From Pseudorhodoferax sp. Leaf274 (GTDB lineage: Bacteria; Pseudomonadota; Gammaproteobacteria; Burkholderiales; Burkholderiaceae_C), in contig NZ_LMNA01000001.1 in the NCBI RefSeq assembly GCF_001422445.1, positions 1,100,735 to 1,164,734 on the forward strand: DNA of 64,000 bases. Direction: 5' to 3'. Below, one piece after another: positions 49,483-57,560 of this stretch. The stretch's first letter is position 1. Each line of letters starts with the position of its first letter. The translations under genes and the position numbers were made by a program. The notes below the pieces were generated by a model, which was given only the letters and a program-made list of their open reading frames with translations, was not told the DNA's origin and made no database searches.

Positions 49483-50446
49483 TCCCCTGCGCCTTGATCA
49501 GCGTCTCCAGCTGCTTGCCCTCGCGCTGCAGCAGCGCGCGGAACTCGGCCGTCTCCATCGCCACCGGCTCGGCGCCCAGGTCGCCGTAGCGCTTGGCCAG
49601 CGCGGGCTGGGCCAGCGCGCGGGCCAGTTCCTTGTTCATGCGCGCGAGGATCTCGGGCGGCGTGCCGTTGGGCGCCCACAGGCCGAACCAGATGTCCAGG
49701 TCGGCGCCGGCCACGCCCTGTTCGCCCACCGTGGGCACGTCCGGGAAGAACGGGGAGCGCTTGGCGCTGACGACGCCCAGCAGCTTGACCTTGCCGCTGC
49801 GGATGTGCGGGAACGCGATGCCCGGGTCGCACACGAAATCGGCCTGGCCCGACAGCACGTCCTGCAGCGCCGGCGCCGCGCCGCGGTAGGGGATGTGGGT
49901 GACGAAGGTGCCGCTCGCGGCCTTGAACATCTCGCAGGCCAGGTGCGGCGGCGTGCCGGTGCCGGCCGAGGCGTAGGACAGCTTGCCGGGCTGGGCCTTT
50001 GCCAGCGCCACGAGTTCGCGCACGTCCTTCGCCGCCATCTGCGGCTTGGCCACCAGGTACATCTGCGTCTTGCCGATGGTGCCCACGGGCGTGAGGTCGC
50101 GCGAGGGCAGCAGCGCGGACTTGAACAGCCAGGGGTTGGCCGTCTCGACCGAGGTCGGCGCGATCAGGAAGGTGTGGCCGTCCGGCGCGGCGCGCACCAC
50201 TTCGGATGCAGCGATGTTGCCGCTGGCGCCGGGCTTGTTGTCGATGAGCACGGTCTGGCCGATGGCCTCGCCGACCGACTGCGCCACGATGCGGGCCATC
50301 ACGTCGGTGCTGCCGCCCGGCGCGAAACCGACGACGATGCGCACGGGCTTGCTGCCGGGCCAGGCGGGTGCCTGGGCCCAGGATGCGCCCGCCAGGGCCA
50401 GGCATGCGGCGGCCAGCGCGCCGCGGCGCGCGATGTTCTTCTTCAT
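49469..50446 (-). CDS. Bug-family tripartite tricarboxylate receptor
   Basis: 325 residues: signal peptide (RRGALAAACLALAGASWAQ), then a Bug/TctC fold with VRIVVGFAPGGSTDVMARIVAQ, VLIDNKPGASGNIAASEVVRAAPDGHTFL, YASAGTGTPPHLACEMFK, HIPYRGAAPALQDVLSGQADFVCDP and DIWFGLWAPNGTPPEILARMNKEL. These receptors bind carboxylates in the periplasm. It is the last gene of the ali/bad operon, so cyclohexanecarboxylate or a related acid is a likely ligand. No TctA/TctB permease is encoded here. Confidence 0.9.
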   Translation of the reverse strand: MKKNIARRGALAAACLALAGASWAQAPAWPGSKPVRIVVGFAPGGSTDVMARIVAQSVGEAIGQTVLIDNKPGASGNIAASEVVRAAPDGHTFLIAPTSVETANPWLFKSALLPSRDLTPVGTIGKTQMYLVAKPQMAAKDVRELVALAKAQPGKLSYASAGTGTPPHLACEMFKAASGTFVTHIPYRGAAPALQDVLSGQADFVCDPGIAFPHIRSGKVKLLGVVSAKRSPFFPDVPTVGEQGVAGADLDIWFGLWAPNGTPPEILARMNKELARALAQPALAKRYGDLGAEPVAMETAEFRALLQREGKQLETLIKAQGITVE

Positions 50447-50474
50447 GGGTGTCTCCTCGGGTCGTTGTGGGGAA

Positions 50475-52115
50475 TCAGGCGGTGCCCTGCACCAGCTCGC
50501 GCAGCTTGAACTTCTGGATCTTTCCGGACGGCGTGGCCGGCATGGCCTCGAGCACGATCAGCTTCTCGGGCGCGTACTGCACGGCCACCTTCTCGGCCTT
50601 GAGGAAACGCACGATCTCGGCCAGGTCGATGGCCTGCCCGGGCTTGGGCACGACGAAGGCGCAGGCCCGCTCGCCCAGGCGTTCGTCGGGGTAGGCCACC
50701 ACGGCCACCTGCAGCACGGCCGGGTGCTTGTAGAGCAGCGACTCGACCTCGAACACCGGGATGTTCTCGCCGCCGCGGATGATCACGTCCTTGCTGCGCC
50801 CGCTGATGCGGATGTAGCCCTGGTCGTCCATGCGGGCCAGGTCGCCGGTGTCGAACCAGCCGTCGGCGTCGGTGCCGTTGAGGTGCGGACGCTTGAGGTA
50901 GCCGCCGAAGTTCGAGGCCGCGCGCACCAGCAGCTTGCCGGATTCGCCGCGCGGCAGTTCCGTGCCGTCGAAGTCCACCACCTTGAGTTCCACGCCGGGC
51001 AGCGGGGAGCCGTCGGTGGTGTAGGCGCGCTCATCGGCGTCGTCGAGCCGGATCAGCGTGACCGCGCCGTTCTCGGTCATGCCCCAGGCCGAGACGATCT
51101 TGGTGCCCAGCGTCTCGCGCGCCTGCTGCACCAGCGGGCCGGGGATGGGCGCGCCGGCGCACAGGAAGGTGCGCAAGGTCGGCACGCCCTGGCCGCCTTC
51201 GCGCACGGCCCGCGTGAGGTCGGTCAGGAACGGCGTGGACGCCATCGTGAAGGTGGCGCCCTCCGCGCGGATGGCCTGCACCGCGCGCGCCGGGTCCCAG
51301 ATGTCCTGCAGCACGGCCGGGCACTGCAGCAGGATCGGCATCAGCAATCCATACATGAAGCCCGTCTGGTGCGCCATGGGCGAGGCCATGAACACCGTGT
51401 CCGCGCTGGACAGGCCTAGCCGTTCGGCGTACGGCCGGATGTTGGCCAGCAGCGTGTTGGCGCTGTGCAGCACGCCCTTGGGCTCGCCGGTGGTGCCCGA
51501 GGTGTAGATCAGCTGCACGATGTCGTCCGGCCCCGGGCGGCTCTTGTGCAGGATGTCCTCGGCGTCGCGTTCGCGCTCCCAGGCCGGGCCGGACAGCAGC
51601 GCTTCGAAATCGTCCGCGCCGCCGCTGCCGACCACCACCACGTGCTGCAGCGTGGGCAGTTCGGCCTGCAGCGCGCGTGCCATGGCGGCATGGCCGAAGC
51701 CGCGGAACTGCGCGGGCACGACGAAGACCTTGGCCTCGCCGTGGCGCAGCATGAACGACAGCTCGCGCTCACGGAAGATCGGCATCAGCGGATTGATGAC
51801 CGCGCCCAGCCGCGCGCAGGCCAGCGCCAGCAGGCTGAACTGCCACCAGTTGGGCAACTGCATGGCGACCACGTCGTTGCGTCCCACGCCCAGGCGCGAC
51901 AGGCCCACGGCGATGCGGTCGGCCATGGCCGCCAAGGCGCGGTAGGTGAAGCGGCGCGGCTGGTCCGCATCGCTGCGCAAGGCGGTCAGCGCCACGCGGT
52001 CGGGGTGCGCGGCCACCGCGGCGTCGAGCAGATCGCAGGCGGTCTTGTCGGCCCAGTGGCCTTGCGCCACGCTCGCGGCGCGCCGCGGCGGCAGCAGGAC
52101 GGCATCGAATTCCAT
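50475..52115 (-). CDS. aliA: cyclohexanecarboxylate-CoA ligase-like acyl-CoA synthetase
   Basis: 546 residues of the AMP-forming family: IYTSGTTGEPKGVLHS (P-loop-like), SAWGMTENGAVTLIRLDD, GWFDTGDLARMDDQGYIRISGRSKDVIIRGGENI, and C-terminal Lys in PATPSGKIQKFKLREL. Its place in an operon with badH, badI and an AliB-like dehydrogenase indicates activation of cyclohexanecarboxylate to its CoA thioester. Sequence alone would only say medium-chain or alicyclic acyl-CoA ligase. Transcribed between the dehydrogenase and the Bug receptor. Confidence 0.85.
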   Translation of the reverse strand: MEFDAVLLPPRRAASVAQGHWADKTACDLLDAAVAAHPDRVALTALRSDADQPRRFTYRALAAMADRIAVGLSRLGVGRNDVVAMQLPNWWQFSLLALACARLGAVINPLMPIFRERELSFMLRHGEAKVFVVPAQFRGFGHAAMARALQAELPTLQHVVVVGSGGADDFEALLSGPAWERERDAEDILHKSRPGPDDIVQLIYTSGTTGEPKGVLHSANTLLANIRPYAERLGLSSADTVFMASPMAHQTGFMYGLLMPILLQCPAVLQDIWDPARAVQAIRAEGATFTMASTPFLTDLTRAVREGGQGVPTLRTFLCAGAPIPGPLVQQARETLGTKIVSAWGMTENGAVTLIRLDDADERAYTTDGSPLPGVELKVVDFDGTELPRGESGKLLVRAASNFGGYLKRPHLNGTDADGWFDTGDLARMDDQGYIRISGRSKDVIIRGGENIPVFEVESLLYKHPAVLQVAVVAYPDERLGERACAFVVPKPGQAIDLAEIVRFLKAEKVAVQYAPEKLIVLEAMPATPSGKIQKFKLRELVQGTA

Positions 52116-52140
52116 GAGGTGTCTCCTTGCTTGTGGTCGT

Positions 52141-53292
52141 TCAGTTCGGCACGGCCAGGCGGCCGGCGCGGGCGCGCGCGATGACGGTCTTCATGATCTG
52201 GGCCGTGCCGTCGCCGATCTGGAATCCCAGCACGTCGCGCAGGCGCTGCTCCATCGGCCCGCGGTCGTAGCCGCCGTGGCCGAAGGACAGCAGGCACTGG
52301 TGCACCACGTCGTAGGCCAGCTTGGGCGCCCACCACTTGCACATGGCGGCCTCGGCGCTGTGCGGCAGGCCCTTGTCCTTGCGCCACAGCGCCTGCAGGC
52401 ACAAGAGCCGTGCGGCCTCGACCTGGGTGTCGCCATCGGCCAGCGGGTGCGACACGCCCTGGAAGGCCGTCAGCGGCTTGCCGAAGGCTTCGCGCTGTGC
52501 CGCGTAAGCCCAGGCTTCCTCCAGCGCCACGCGGGCCACGGCCAGCACCTGCAGGCCGATCAGCGCGCGCGAGTAGTCGAAGCCCTGCATGACCTGCACG
52601 AAGCCCTTGTTCTCGTCGCCGAGCCGGTGGTCCACGGGCACGCGCACGTTCTCGAAGAACAGCGAGCCGCGGCCGATGGCGCGCTGGCCATGGCAGTCGA
52701 AGCGGTTGCGCGTGATGCCGGGCAGGTCCATGGGCACCAGCAGCGCGGTGACGCCGTGGGCCTGCGATTCGACGCTGCCGGTGCGGCCGAAGACCACGGC
52801 CGCGTCGCACTGGTCGGCGGCCGAGATCGAGGTCTTCTCGCCGTTCAACACATAGTGCTCGCCCGCGCGCTCCACGCGCAGCCGCAGGTTGGCCGCGTCC
52901 GAGCCGCCGCGCGGCTCCGTCAGCGCGATGGCCAGCAGCGCCTCGCCGCGCGTGAGCCGGCGCAGCCAGGGCGCGGCCACGCCGGGCTGGCCGTGCGCCG
53001 ACAGGATCTGCCCGTTCAGCGAGGCCAGCAGGTTGATGTAGCTGATCGACAGGTCGGCCCGCGCGATCTCTTCGTGGATGACGCCGGCTGCGAGTGCGCC
53101 CAGTCCCTGGCCGCCCTGGGCCTCGGGCAGTTCGGGCGCGATGAAGCCCATCTCGCCCATTTCGCGCATCAGCGTGCGGTCGAGCACGCGCGTGCGGTCG
53201 CGTTCCTGGAAGCCCGGCGCCACGCGGTCGGTGGCGAAGCGCCGCGCCTGCTCGGCAATCGCCGCCAGGTCGTCGTCGATGTAGGGGTTCAT
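52141..53292 (-). CDS. aliB: acyl-CoA dehydrogenase, probable cyclohexanecarboxyl-CoA dehydrogenase
   Basis: 383 residues: ACAD fold with AIALTEPRGGSDAANLRLRVERAGEHYVLNGEKTSISAADQCD, GCGSLFFENV-type middle domain (IGRGSLFFENVRVPVDHRLGDENKGFVQVMQGFDYSRALIGLQVLA), AFGKPLTAFQGVSHPLADGDTQVEAARLL, and QIGDGTAQIMKTVIAR near the end. In short-chain acyl-CoA dehydrogenases the last motif usually carries the catalytic Glu; here it is Asp. By operon context it forms cyclohex-1-ene-1-carboxyl-CoA. FAD-dependent, cytoplasmic. Confidence 0.83.
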   Translation of the reverse strand: MNPYIDDDLAAIAEQARRFATDRVAPGFQERDRTRVLDRTLMREMGEMGFIAPELPEAQGGQGLGALAAGVIHEEIARADLSISYINLLASLNGQILSAHGQPGVAAPWLRRLTRGEALLAIALTEPRGGSDAANLRLRVERAGEHYVLNGEKTSISAADQCDAAVVFGRTGSVESQAHGVTALLVPMDLPGITRNRFDCHGQRAIGRGSLFFENVRVPVDHRLGDENKGFVQVMQGFDYSRALIGLQVLAVARVALEEAWAYAAQREAFGKPLTAFQGVSHPLADGDTQVEAARLLCLQALWRKDKGLPHSAEAAMCKWWAPKLAYDVVHQCLLSFGHGGYDRGPMEQRLRDVLGFQIGDGTAQIMKTVIARARAGRLAVPN

Positions 53293-53302
53293 GGCGCGGC
53301 CT

Positions 53303-54085
53303 CTACTTGGCGTACTTGCGGAAGTCGGGCTTGCGCCGCTCGCCGAGCGCCTTCACGCCCTCGCGCGACTCCTCGGTGTCGTAGTAGAGCTTCAGCGCGT
53401 ACATGCCCAGGCCCGCGATGCCGGCTTGGTGCGCGGTGTCGGCGTTGAAGCTGCGCTTGGCAATCGCGATCGCCGTGGGGCTGCGCTCGCAGATCTCCTC
53501 GGCCCACTGCTGCACGGTGGCGTCGAGCTGCTCGGGCGGCACGCAGACGTTGGCCAGGCCCATGGCCACGGCCTCGGCGCCGCTGTAGCGCCGGTTCAGG
53601 TACCAGATCTCGCGCGCCTTCTTCTCGCCCACCACACGCGCCAGGAAGGCCGTGCCGTAGCCGGGGTCGACCGATCCCATCTTGGGGCCGACCTGGCCGA
53701 AGATGGCCTTCTCGGAGGCGATGGTCAGGTCGCAGATGGTGCACAGCACGTTGCCGCCGCCGATGGCAAAACCCTGCACGCGGGCGATCACCGGCTTGGG
53801 CACGTCGCGGATGGCGGTGTGCAGCTCTTCCATCGGCAGGCCGATGGTGCCGCGCCCGTCGTAGTTGCCGTTGTGGGCCGACTGGTCGCCGCCGGTGCAG
53901 AACGCCTTCTCGCCAGCGCCGGCCAGCACGATGGCGCCGACGCCCTTGTCGTAGCCCGCCTTGTTCAGCGCGCGGATGAGCTCGTCGCAGGTCTGGCCGC
54001 GGAACGCGTTCATCTTCTCGGGCCGGTTGATGGTGATCCAGGCCACGCTGTTGCGCACTTCGTACAGGATGTCTTCGTATTCCAT
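53303..54085 (-). CDS. badI: 2-ketocyclohexanecarboxyl-CoA hydrolase
   Basis: 260 residues of the crotonase superfamily that closely match my recollection of BadI from Rhodopseudomonas: VAWITINRPEKMNAFRGQTCDELIRAL, AFCTGGDQSAHNGNYDGRGTIGLPMEELHTAIRDVPKPVIARVQG, IFGQVGPKMGSVDPGYGTAFLARVVGEKKAREIWY and SFNADTAHQAGIAGLGMYALKLYYDT. The enzyme opens the ring of 2-ketocyclohexanecarboxyl-CoA to pimelyl-CoA and is related to MenB. Ten bases from the aliB-like gene. Confidence 0.92.
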   Translation of the reverse strand: MEYEDILYEVRNSVAWITINRPEKMNAFRGQTCDELIRALNKAGYDKGVGAIVLAGAGEKAFCTGGDQSAHNGNYDGRGTIGLPMEELHTAIRDVPKPVIARVQGFAIGGGNVLCTICDLTIASEKAIFGQVGPKMGSVDPGYGTAFLARVVGEKKAREIWYLNRRYSGAEAVAMGLANVCVPPEQLDATVQQWAEEICERSPTAIAIAKRSFNADTAHQAGIAGLGMYALKLYYDTEESREGVKALGERRKPDFRKYAK

Positions 54086-54108
54086 GGTGTCGTCGTCCTC
54101 TGTGGTGG

Positions 54109-54876
54109 TCAGCCGTTCATGGTCAGGCCGCCCGAGACGGACAGCACCTGGCCGGTGATGAAGCCGGCGTCGTCGCTGGCGAAGAAGGCAATGGCGCCGG
54201 GCAGGTCGTCGGGCTGGCCGATGCGGCCCAGCGGGATGGAGCGCGTGAAGGCCTCCATCAGCTTCTCGGGGTTGCCGGCACCCTCCTTGTAGTCGGCGAA
54301 CAGCGCGGTGTCGGTCGGGCCGGGGCAGACCACGTTCACGGTGATGCCGTGGCGCGCATGCTCGCGGGCGATGGTCTTGGAGAACGCCACCAGCCCGCCC
54401 TTGCAGGCCGCGTACACCGCCTCGCCCGAAGAGCCCACGCGCGCCGCGTCGGACGCGATGTTGACGATGCGCCCGCGCTTGCGCGCCGCCATGCCCGGCA
54501 GCACCGCGTGGTGCATGTGCAGCGCGCCGGTGAGGTTGATGGCGATGAGCTGGTCCCACTGCGCCGGCTCGGTCTTGGTGAAGGGGCGGAACACGTCCCA
54601 GCCGGCGTTGTTGACCAGCACGTCGATGGCGCCGAACGCGTCCACGGCGGCGGCCACGGCTGCGTCCACGCTGGTGCGGTCGGTGATGTCGCAGCGGAAG
54701 GCGCGGGCCTGGCCGCCGGACCCGCGGATCTGCGCGGCCACCTTGTCGGCAGCCTCGGCGTTGCGGTCGAACACCGCGACCTGGGCGCCCTCGCTGGCGA
54801 AGCGCCGGCAGCTTGCGCCGCCGATGCCGCCGCCGCCGCCCGTGACCACCACGGTCCTGCCTTCGAATCTGTTCAT
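54109..54876 (-). CDS. badH: 2-hydroxycyclohexanecarboxyl-CoA dehydrogenase
   Basis: 255 residues, classical SDR: VVVTGGGGGIGGASCRRFASEGA (NAD site), LVNNAGWDVFRPFTKTEPAQWDQLIAINLTGALHMHHAVLPGM, IVNIASDAARVGSSGEAVYAACKGGLVAFSKT (Ser/Tyr/Lys), VVCPGPTDTALFADYKEGAGNPEKL and ITGQVLSVSGGLTMNG. These agree with BadH as I recall it. It oxidises 2-hydroxycyclohexanecarboxyl-CoA to the 2-keto compound, the substrate of BadI. ATG at 54876 follows GGAGAGAG. First gene of the operon and nearest to the MarR gene. Confidence 0.92.
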   Translation of the reverse strand: MNRFEGRTVVVTGGGGGIGGASCRRFASEGAQVAVFDRNAEAADKVAAQIRGSGGQARAFRCDITDRTSVDAAVAAAVDAFGAIDVLVNNAGWDVFRPFTKTEPAQWDQLIAINLTGALHMHHAVLPGMAARKRGRIVNIASDAARVGSSGEAVYAACKGGLVAFSKTIAREHARHGITVNVVCPGPTDTALFADYKEGAGNPEKLMEAFTRSIPLGRIGQPDDLPGAIAFFASDDAGFITGQVLSVSGGLTMNG

Positions 54877-54910
54877 GCTGCTCTCTCCTGGGGTGGGGCC
54901 TCGGCATCCC

Positions 54911-54928
54911 TTGCTATCGTCGGAGCAA
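54911..54928. promoter_or_regulatory. inverted repeat in badH-marR gap
   Basis: TTGCT and AGCAA are separated by 8 bases, close to the start of badH (35 bp away). It could overlap the operon promoter or be an operator for the MarR protein. Confidence 0.35.
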
Positions 54929-54947
54929 GGCATTGCACGCGTCGGCC

Positions 54948-54959
54948 ATTTAGGTAAAT
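54948..54959. promoter_or_regulatory. AT-rich palindrome, candidate MarR operator
   Basis: ATTTA-GG-TAAAT, arms exact, in the AT-rich centre of the 145-bp gap between badH and the MarR gene. MarR repressors usually bind such short palindromes in their own divergent promoters. Confidence 0.45.
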
Positions 54960-55021
54960 ATGTTGTCTCAATTCTGGGCCGATCCGATCTGCAATGCAAG
55001 TGCCGATTTTTTGGAGAATTC

Positions 55022-55540
55022 ATGGTTTACCCTGAAGAAGAAACGCAGGCTGCGCGCATGGCATTGGCCAATCGCCTGTTTTTCCGTCTGTACCAATGTG
55101 CAAATATGTTGCATAAAACCGGCACGCGAGCGGTGGAGCAGGAGGGCTTGACCACGCAGCAGTGGGCGGTGCTGGGTGCGCTGTCGCGGCCCGAAGCCGG
55201 CGTCGGCATGAGCGTGGGCGACCTGGCGCGCTACCTGAAGGTGAGCCGGCAGAACCTGTCGGGCCTGATCGGCCGGATGGAGCGCGATGGCCGTGTGCAG
55301 AGCGGCCCCGATCCGGCGGACCGGCGCTCGCGCATCGTCAGCATGAGCGCGGACGGCCGCCGCGTCTGGCAGGAGGAGGCGCTACCGAAGATCCACGGCT
55401 ACTACGGCCAGGTGCTCGACGGCTTCTCGGTCAACGACGTGACGCACAGCCTGCACTACCTGCTCAAGCTGCTGGAGAACATGCAGCGCGTGGACGACGC
55501 GCAGGGCGGGGGCGAGAGGCCCGATGCCGCCGCTTCCTGA
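55022..55540 (+). CDS. BadR-like MarR-family regulator
   Basis: 172 residues: dimerisation helices around a winged helix (EQEGLTTQQWAVLGALSRPEAGVGMSVGDLARYLKVSRQNLSGLIGRMERDGRVQSGPDPADRRSRIVSMSADGRRVWQ). The DRRS wing is standard MarR. It is divergent from the bad/ali operon; in Rhodopseudomonas a MarR protein, BadR, represses these genes and responds to 2-ketocyclohexanecarboxyl-CoA. GGAGA lies five bases before the ATG. The symbol badR is likely but not proven by sequence. Confidence 0.85.
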   Translation: MVYPEEETQAARMALANRLFFRLYQCANMLHKTGTRAVEQEGLTTQQWAVLGALSRPEAGVGMSVGDLARYLKVSRQNLSGLIGRMERDGRVQSGPDPADRRSRIVSMSADGRRVWQEEALPKIHGYYGQVLDGFSVNDVTHSLHYLLKLLENMQRVDDAQGGGERPDAAAS

Positions 55541-55595
55541 CGCTGATGGCGGCGGTGCGATGCAGGGACGCTAGGAGGCGCGCTGCCTGCGCAGG

Positions 55596-56018
55596 CTATG
55601 CAATCGGGCCGATATGCTGGACGGCTGCAGAGGCCGTCACGATGGCCATGCCCTGGAAGTGCTTCAGATCGAGCAGGTGCGCATCGCCCGATACGATCAG
55701 ATCGGCACGTGCAGCCAGTGCGGCAGCCAACACGGCGTCGTCTGCAGGGTCACGCAGGATGGTGGGTGCCATGGCTGCGGGCGTGACCACGATGGACATG
55801 GCGGCATAGCCATGGAAAACGTCGTCCACCGTCAGCCCGCGCCGCGTGAGCTGCCGGGTGAACTTGTCGCGCGACAGCACGCCATGCAGTTCGGCGAGCA
55901 GCGCGGCGCTGGTGGCGATCTCGATGCGTTGCGCCAGGACAGCATCGATGAGATGGCTCGGCGTGCCACCCCACAACAGGCCCGACAGCGCCGTATTGGT
56001 GTCAAGAACCAAGCGCAT
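55596..56018 (-). CDS. PIN-domain toxin
   Basis: 140 residues: RLVLDTNTALSGLLWGGTPSHLIDAVLAQRIEIATSAALLAELHGVLSRDKF (first acidic residues Asp 6 and Glu), ILRDPADDAVLAAALAARADLIVSGDAHLLDL (further acidic residues of the metal site). This is the PIN_3 type of type II toxins, an RNase. It overlaps the upstream antitoxin-like gene by 17 bp. Base composition is less GC-extreme than nearby metabolic genes, consistent with acquisition. Confidence 0.85.
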   Translation of the reverse strand: MRLVLDTNTALSGLLWGGTPSHLIDAVLAQRIEIATSAALLAELHGVLSRDKFTRQLTRRGLTVDDVFHGYAAMSIVVTPAAMAPTILRDPADDAVLAAALAARADLIVSGDAHLLDLKHFQGMAIVTASAAVQHIGPIA

Positions 56019-56244
56019 GGCGCTGCGCAGTCCGATAGGCGCTGATCTCCGCGCTGATTTCGTCCGGCGTCATGGGCGCCAGGGGCTCTGCTGCCAGCGC
56101 GGCGCGGGCAGCCTTCATCTTGTCGATGCGCTCCTTGCGCAGTTGCTCACGCAGGATGCGTTCGAGCATTGGCGGTGCCAGCAGGCCGGCGCTGGCCGCT
56201 TCGCGGGCCAGCGCGTCGGGCAAGGTGATCTGCAGATTGGTCAT
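56002..56244 (-). CDS. probable antitoxin of PIN toxin
   Basis: 80 residues: an N-terminal ribbon (TNLQITLPDALAREAASAGLL) as in RHH-like antitoxins, then two charged helices (LERILREQLRKERIDKMKAARAAL, MTPDEISAEISAYRTAQRHA). ATG at 56244. It precedes and overlaps the PIN gene, the standard antitoxin-first order. The N-terminus should bind its own promoter and the C-terminus the toxin. Confidence 0.75.
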   Translation of the reverse strand: MTNLQITLPDALAREAASAGLLAPPMLERILREQLRKERIDKMKAARAALAAEPLAPMTPDEISAEISAYRTAQRHALGS

Positions 56245-56354
56245 GGACGGACTCCCTGCGCATGTGCGCTTGCCTGGAAGTTTCTCACGCGCTGGTGGGT
56301 GGCGGATACCGCGACGGCATGGCCTTGCCGGCGAAATCCCGGGCCGTACCCGGC

Positions 56355-57374
56355 TCACCCCGCCCGCAGGCTCGACCCCCGCACCACCAGCTGCCCCTGC
56401 AGCACGACGCGGCGCGGCGCCCGCTCCGGCTCGGCCAGGCGCTGCAGCAGCAGCTCGGCGGCGCTGCGGCCGATGTCCTGGGTAGGCTGGGCCAGCACCG
56501 TGATGGCCGGATCGGGCATGGTGGTCCAGTCGTTGTCGTCGAAGCCGGCCAGCGCCAGGTCCATCGGCAGGGCCAGGCCGGCCGCCCGCGCGGCGCGCCA
56601 GCCGCCCAGCAGCAGCAGGCCGCTGGTGGCCAGCAGGGCGTCCGGCCGCGTGCTTGGCGGTTCGGCCAGCAGCCGTGCCGCGCCGTCCTGGCCGGCCTGC
56701 GCGTCGGGCCGCAGCGCCAGCACGCGCGGCGTGAGCCCCGCGGCGCGCAGGGCCGCCTCGTAGCCGGCCTGGCGCTGGCGGCCGGTGGTGCTGTGGCTGC
56801 CTGCCAGCAAGGCGATGCGCCGGCAGCCCTGCGCCAGCAGGTGGCGCGTGAGGTCGCCGGCCGCGCCGAAGTTGTCCAGCAGCACGGCATCGTTGGCCGC
56901 GGCCTGCGGCGCGCGGTCCACCATCACCAGTGGAAACGGCCACTGGCCGGGCGTGTGGCGCTCGGTGAACTCCAGCGTGGGCGCCAGGATCACGCCGCTG
57001 GCGCGTTCGTCGGCCATGAGCTCCAGGTAGGACTGCTCCTTGGCCGGGTCCTCGTCGCTGTTGCACAGGATCAGCCGCAGCCCGGCCGCATAGGCCATGT
57101 CTTCCACGGCCCGGCTGATGGCGGTGAAGAAGGGATTGCGGATGTCGGCCACCACCAGGCCGATCAGCGAGGTGGTGCGCTGGCGCAGCCGCCGCGCCGC
57201 CAGGCTGGGCCGCCAGCCCAGCTCGGCGATGGCCTGCTGCACGCGCTCGCGCAATGCCGGGCGCACGGCCTGGGCATCGGTCAGCACGCGCGAGACGGTG
57301 GTGGTCGATACCCCGGCGCGCTGCGCCACATCCTTGATGCTGGGGTTGCCCGGTGTGGCCAGGGGTGAGGACAT
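56355..57374 (-). CDS. LacI-family regulator of fructose operon (FruR-like)
   Basis: 339 residues: LacI HTH at the N-terminus (SIKDVAQRAGVSTTTVSRVLTDAQAVRPALRERVQQAIAELGWRPSLAARRL) and a periplasmic-binding-like effector domain (SLIGLVVADIRNPFFTAISRAVEDMAYAAG, DERASGVILAPT, VDRAPQAAANDAVLLDN, LALAGFDDNDWTTMPDPAITVLAQP). It is divergent from the fructose PTS operon; two near-identical palindromes lie between. It probably represses the operon and is relieved by fructose 1-phosphate. Confidence 0.9.
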   Translation of the reverse strand: MSSPLATPGNPSIKDVAQRAGVSTTTVSRVLTDAQAVRPALRERVQQAIAELGWRPSLAARRLRQRTTSLIGLVVADIRNPFFTAISRAVEDMAYAAGLRLILCNSDEDPAKEQSYLELMADERASGVILAPTLEFTERHTPGQWPFPLVMVDRAPQAAANDAVLLDNFGAAGDLTRHLLAQGCRRIALLAGSHSTTGRQRQAGYEAALRAAGLTPRVLALRPDAQAGQDGAARLLAEPPSTRPDALLATSGLLLLGGWRAARAAGLALPMDLALAGFDDNDWTTMPDPAITVLAQPTQDIGRSAAELLLQRLAEPERAPRRVVLQGQLVVRGSSLRAG

Positions 57375-57391
57375 GGCGTGCGGTTCGTATT

Positions 57392-57405
57392 TGGTATCGA
57401 TTCCT
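57392..57405. promoter_or_regulatory. FruR-type operator, distal copy
   Basis: TGGTATCGATTCCT matches the palindrome at 57523-57536 at 12 of 14 positions. It is 18 bp from the regulator's start codon, so it could give autoregulation. Confidence 0.65.
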
Positions 57406-57522
57406 TGATTTTCCGTGTCGAAACCCGCTCTCCTGCGATGGATTTATCGGTGTTTACCCTTGGTTTTAAGGCGCGTCAGCATGAATCTTCTGGACCGATC
57501 GCTTCCGCTTGCGGAATAATTT

Positions 57523-57536
57523 TGGAATCGATTCCA
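57523..57536. promoter_or_regulatory. FruR-type operator, proximal copy
   Basis: TGGAATCGATTCCA is a perfect 14-bp palindrome with the central CG typical of LacI-family operators. It lies 25 bp before the first structural gene. With the copy 131 bp away it could support DNA looping. Confidence 0.78.
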
Positions 57537-57560
57537 GAACTTCGGGAGACACGCTTGGAA

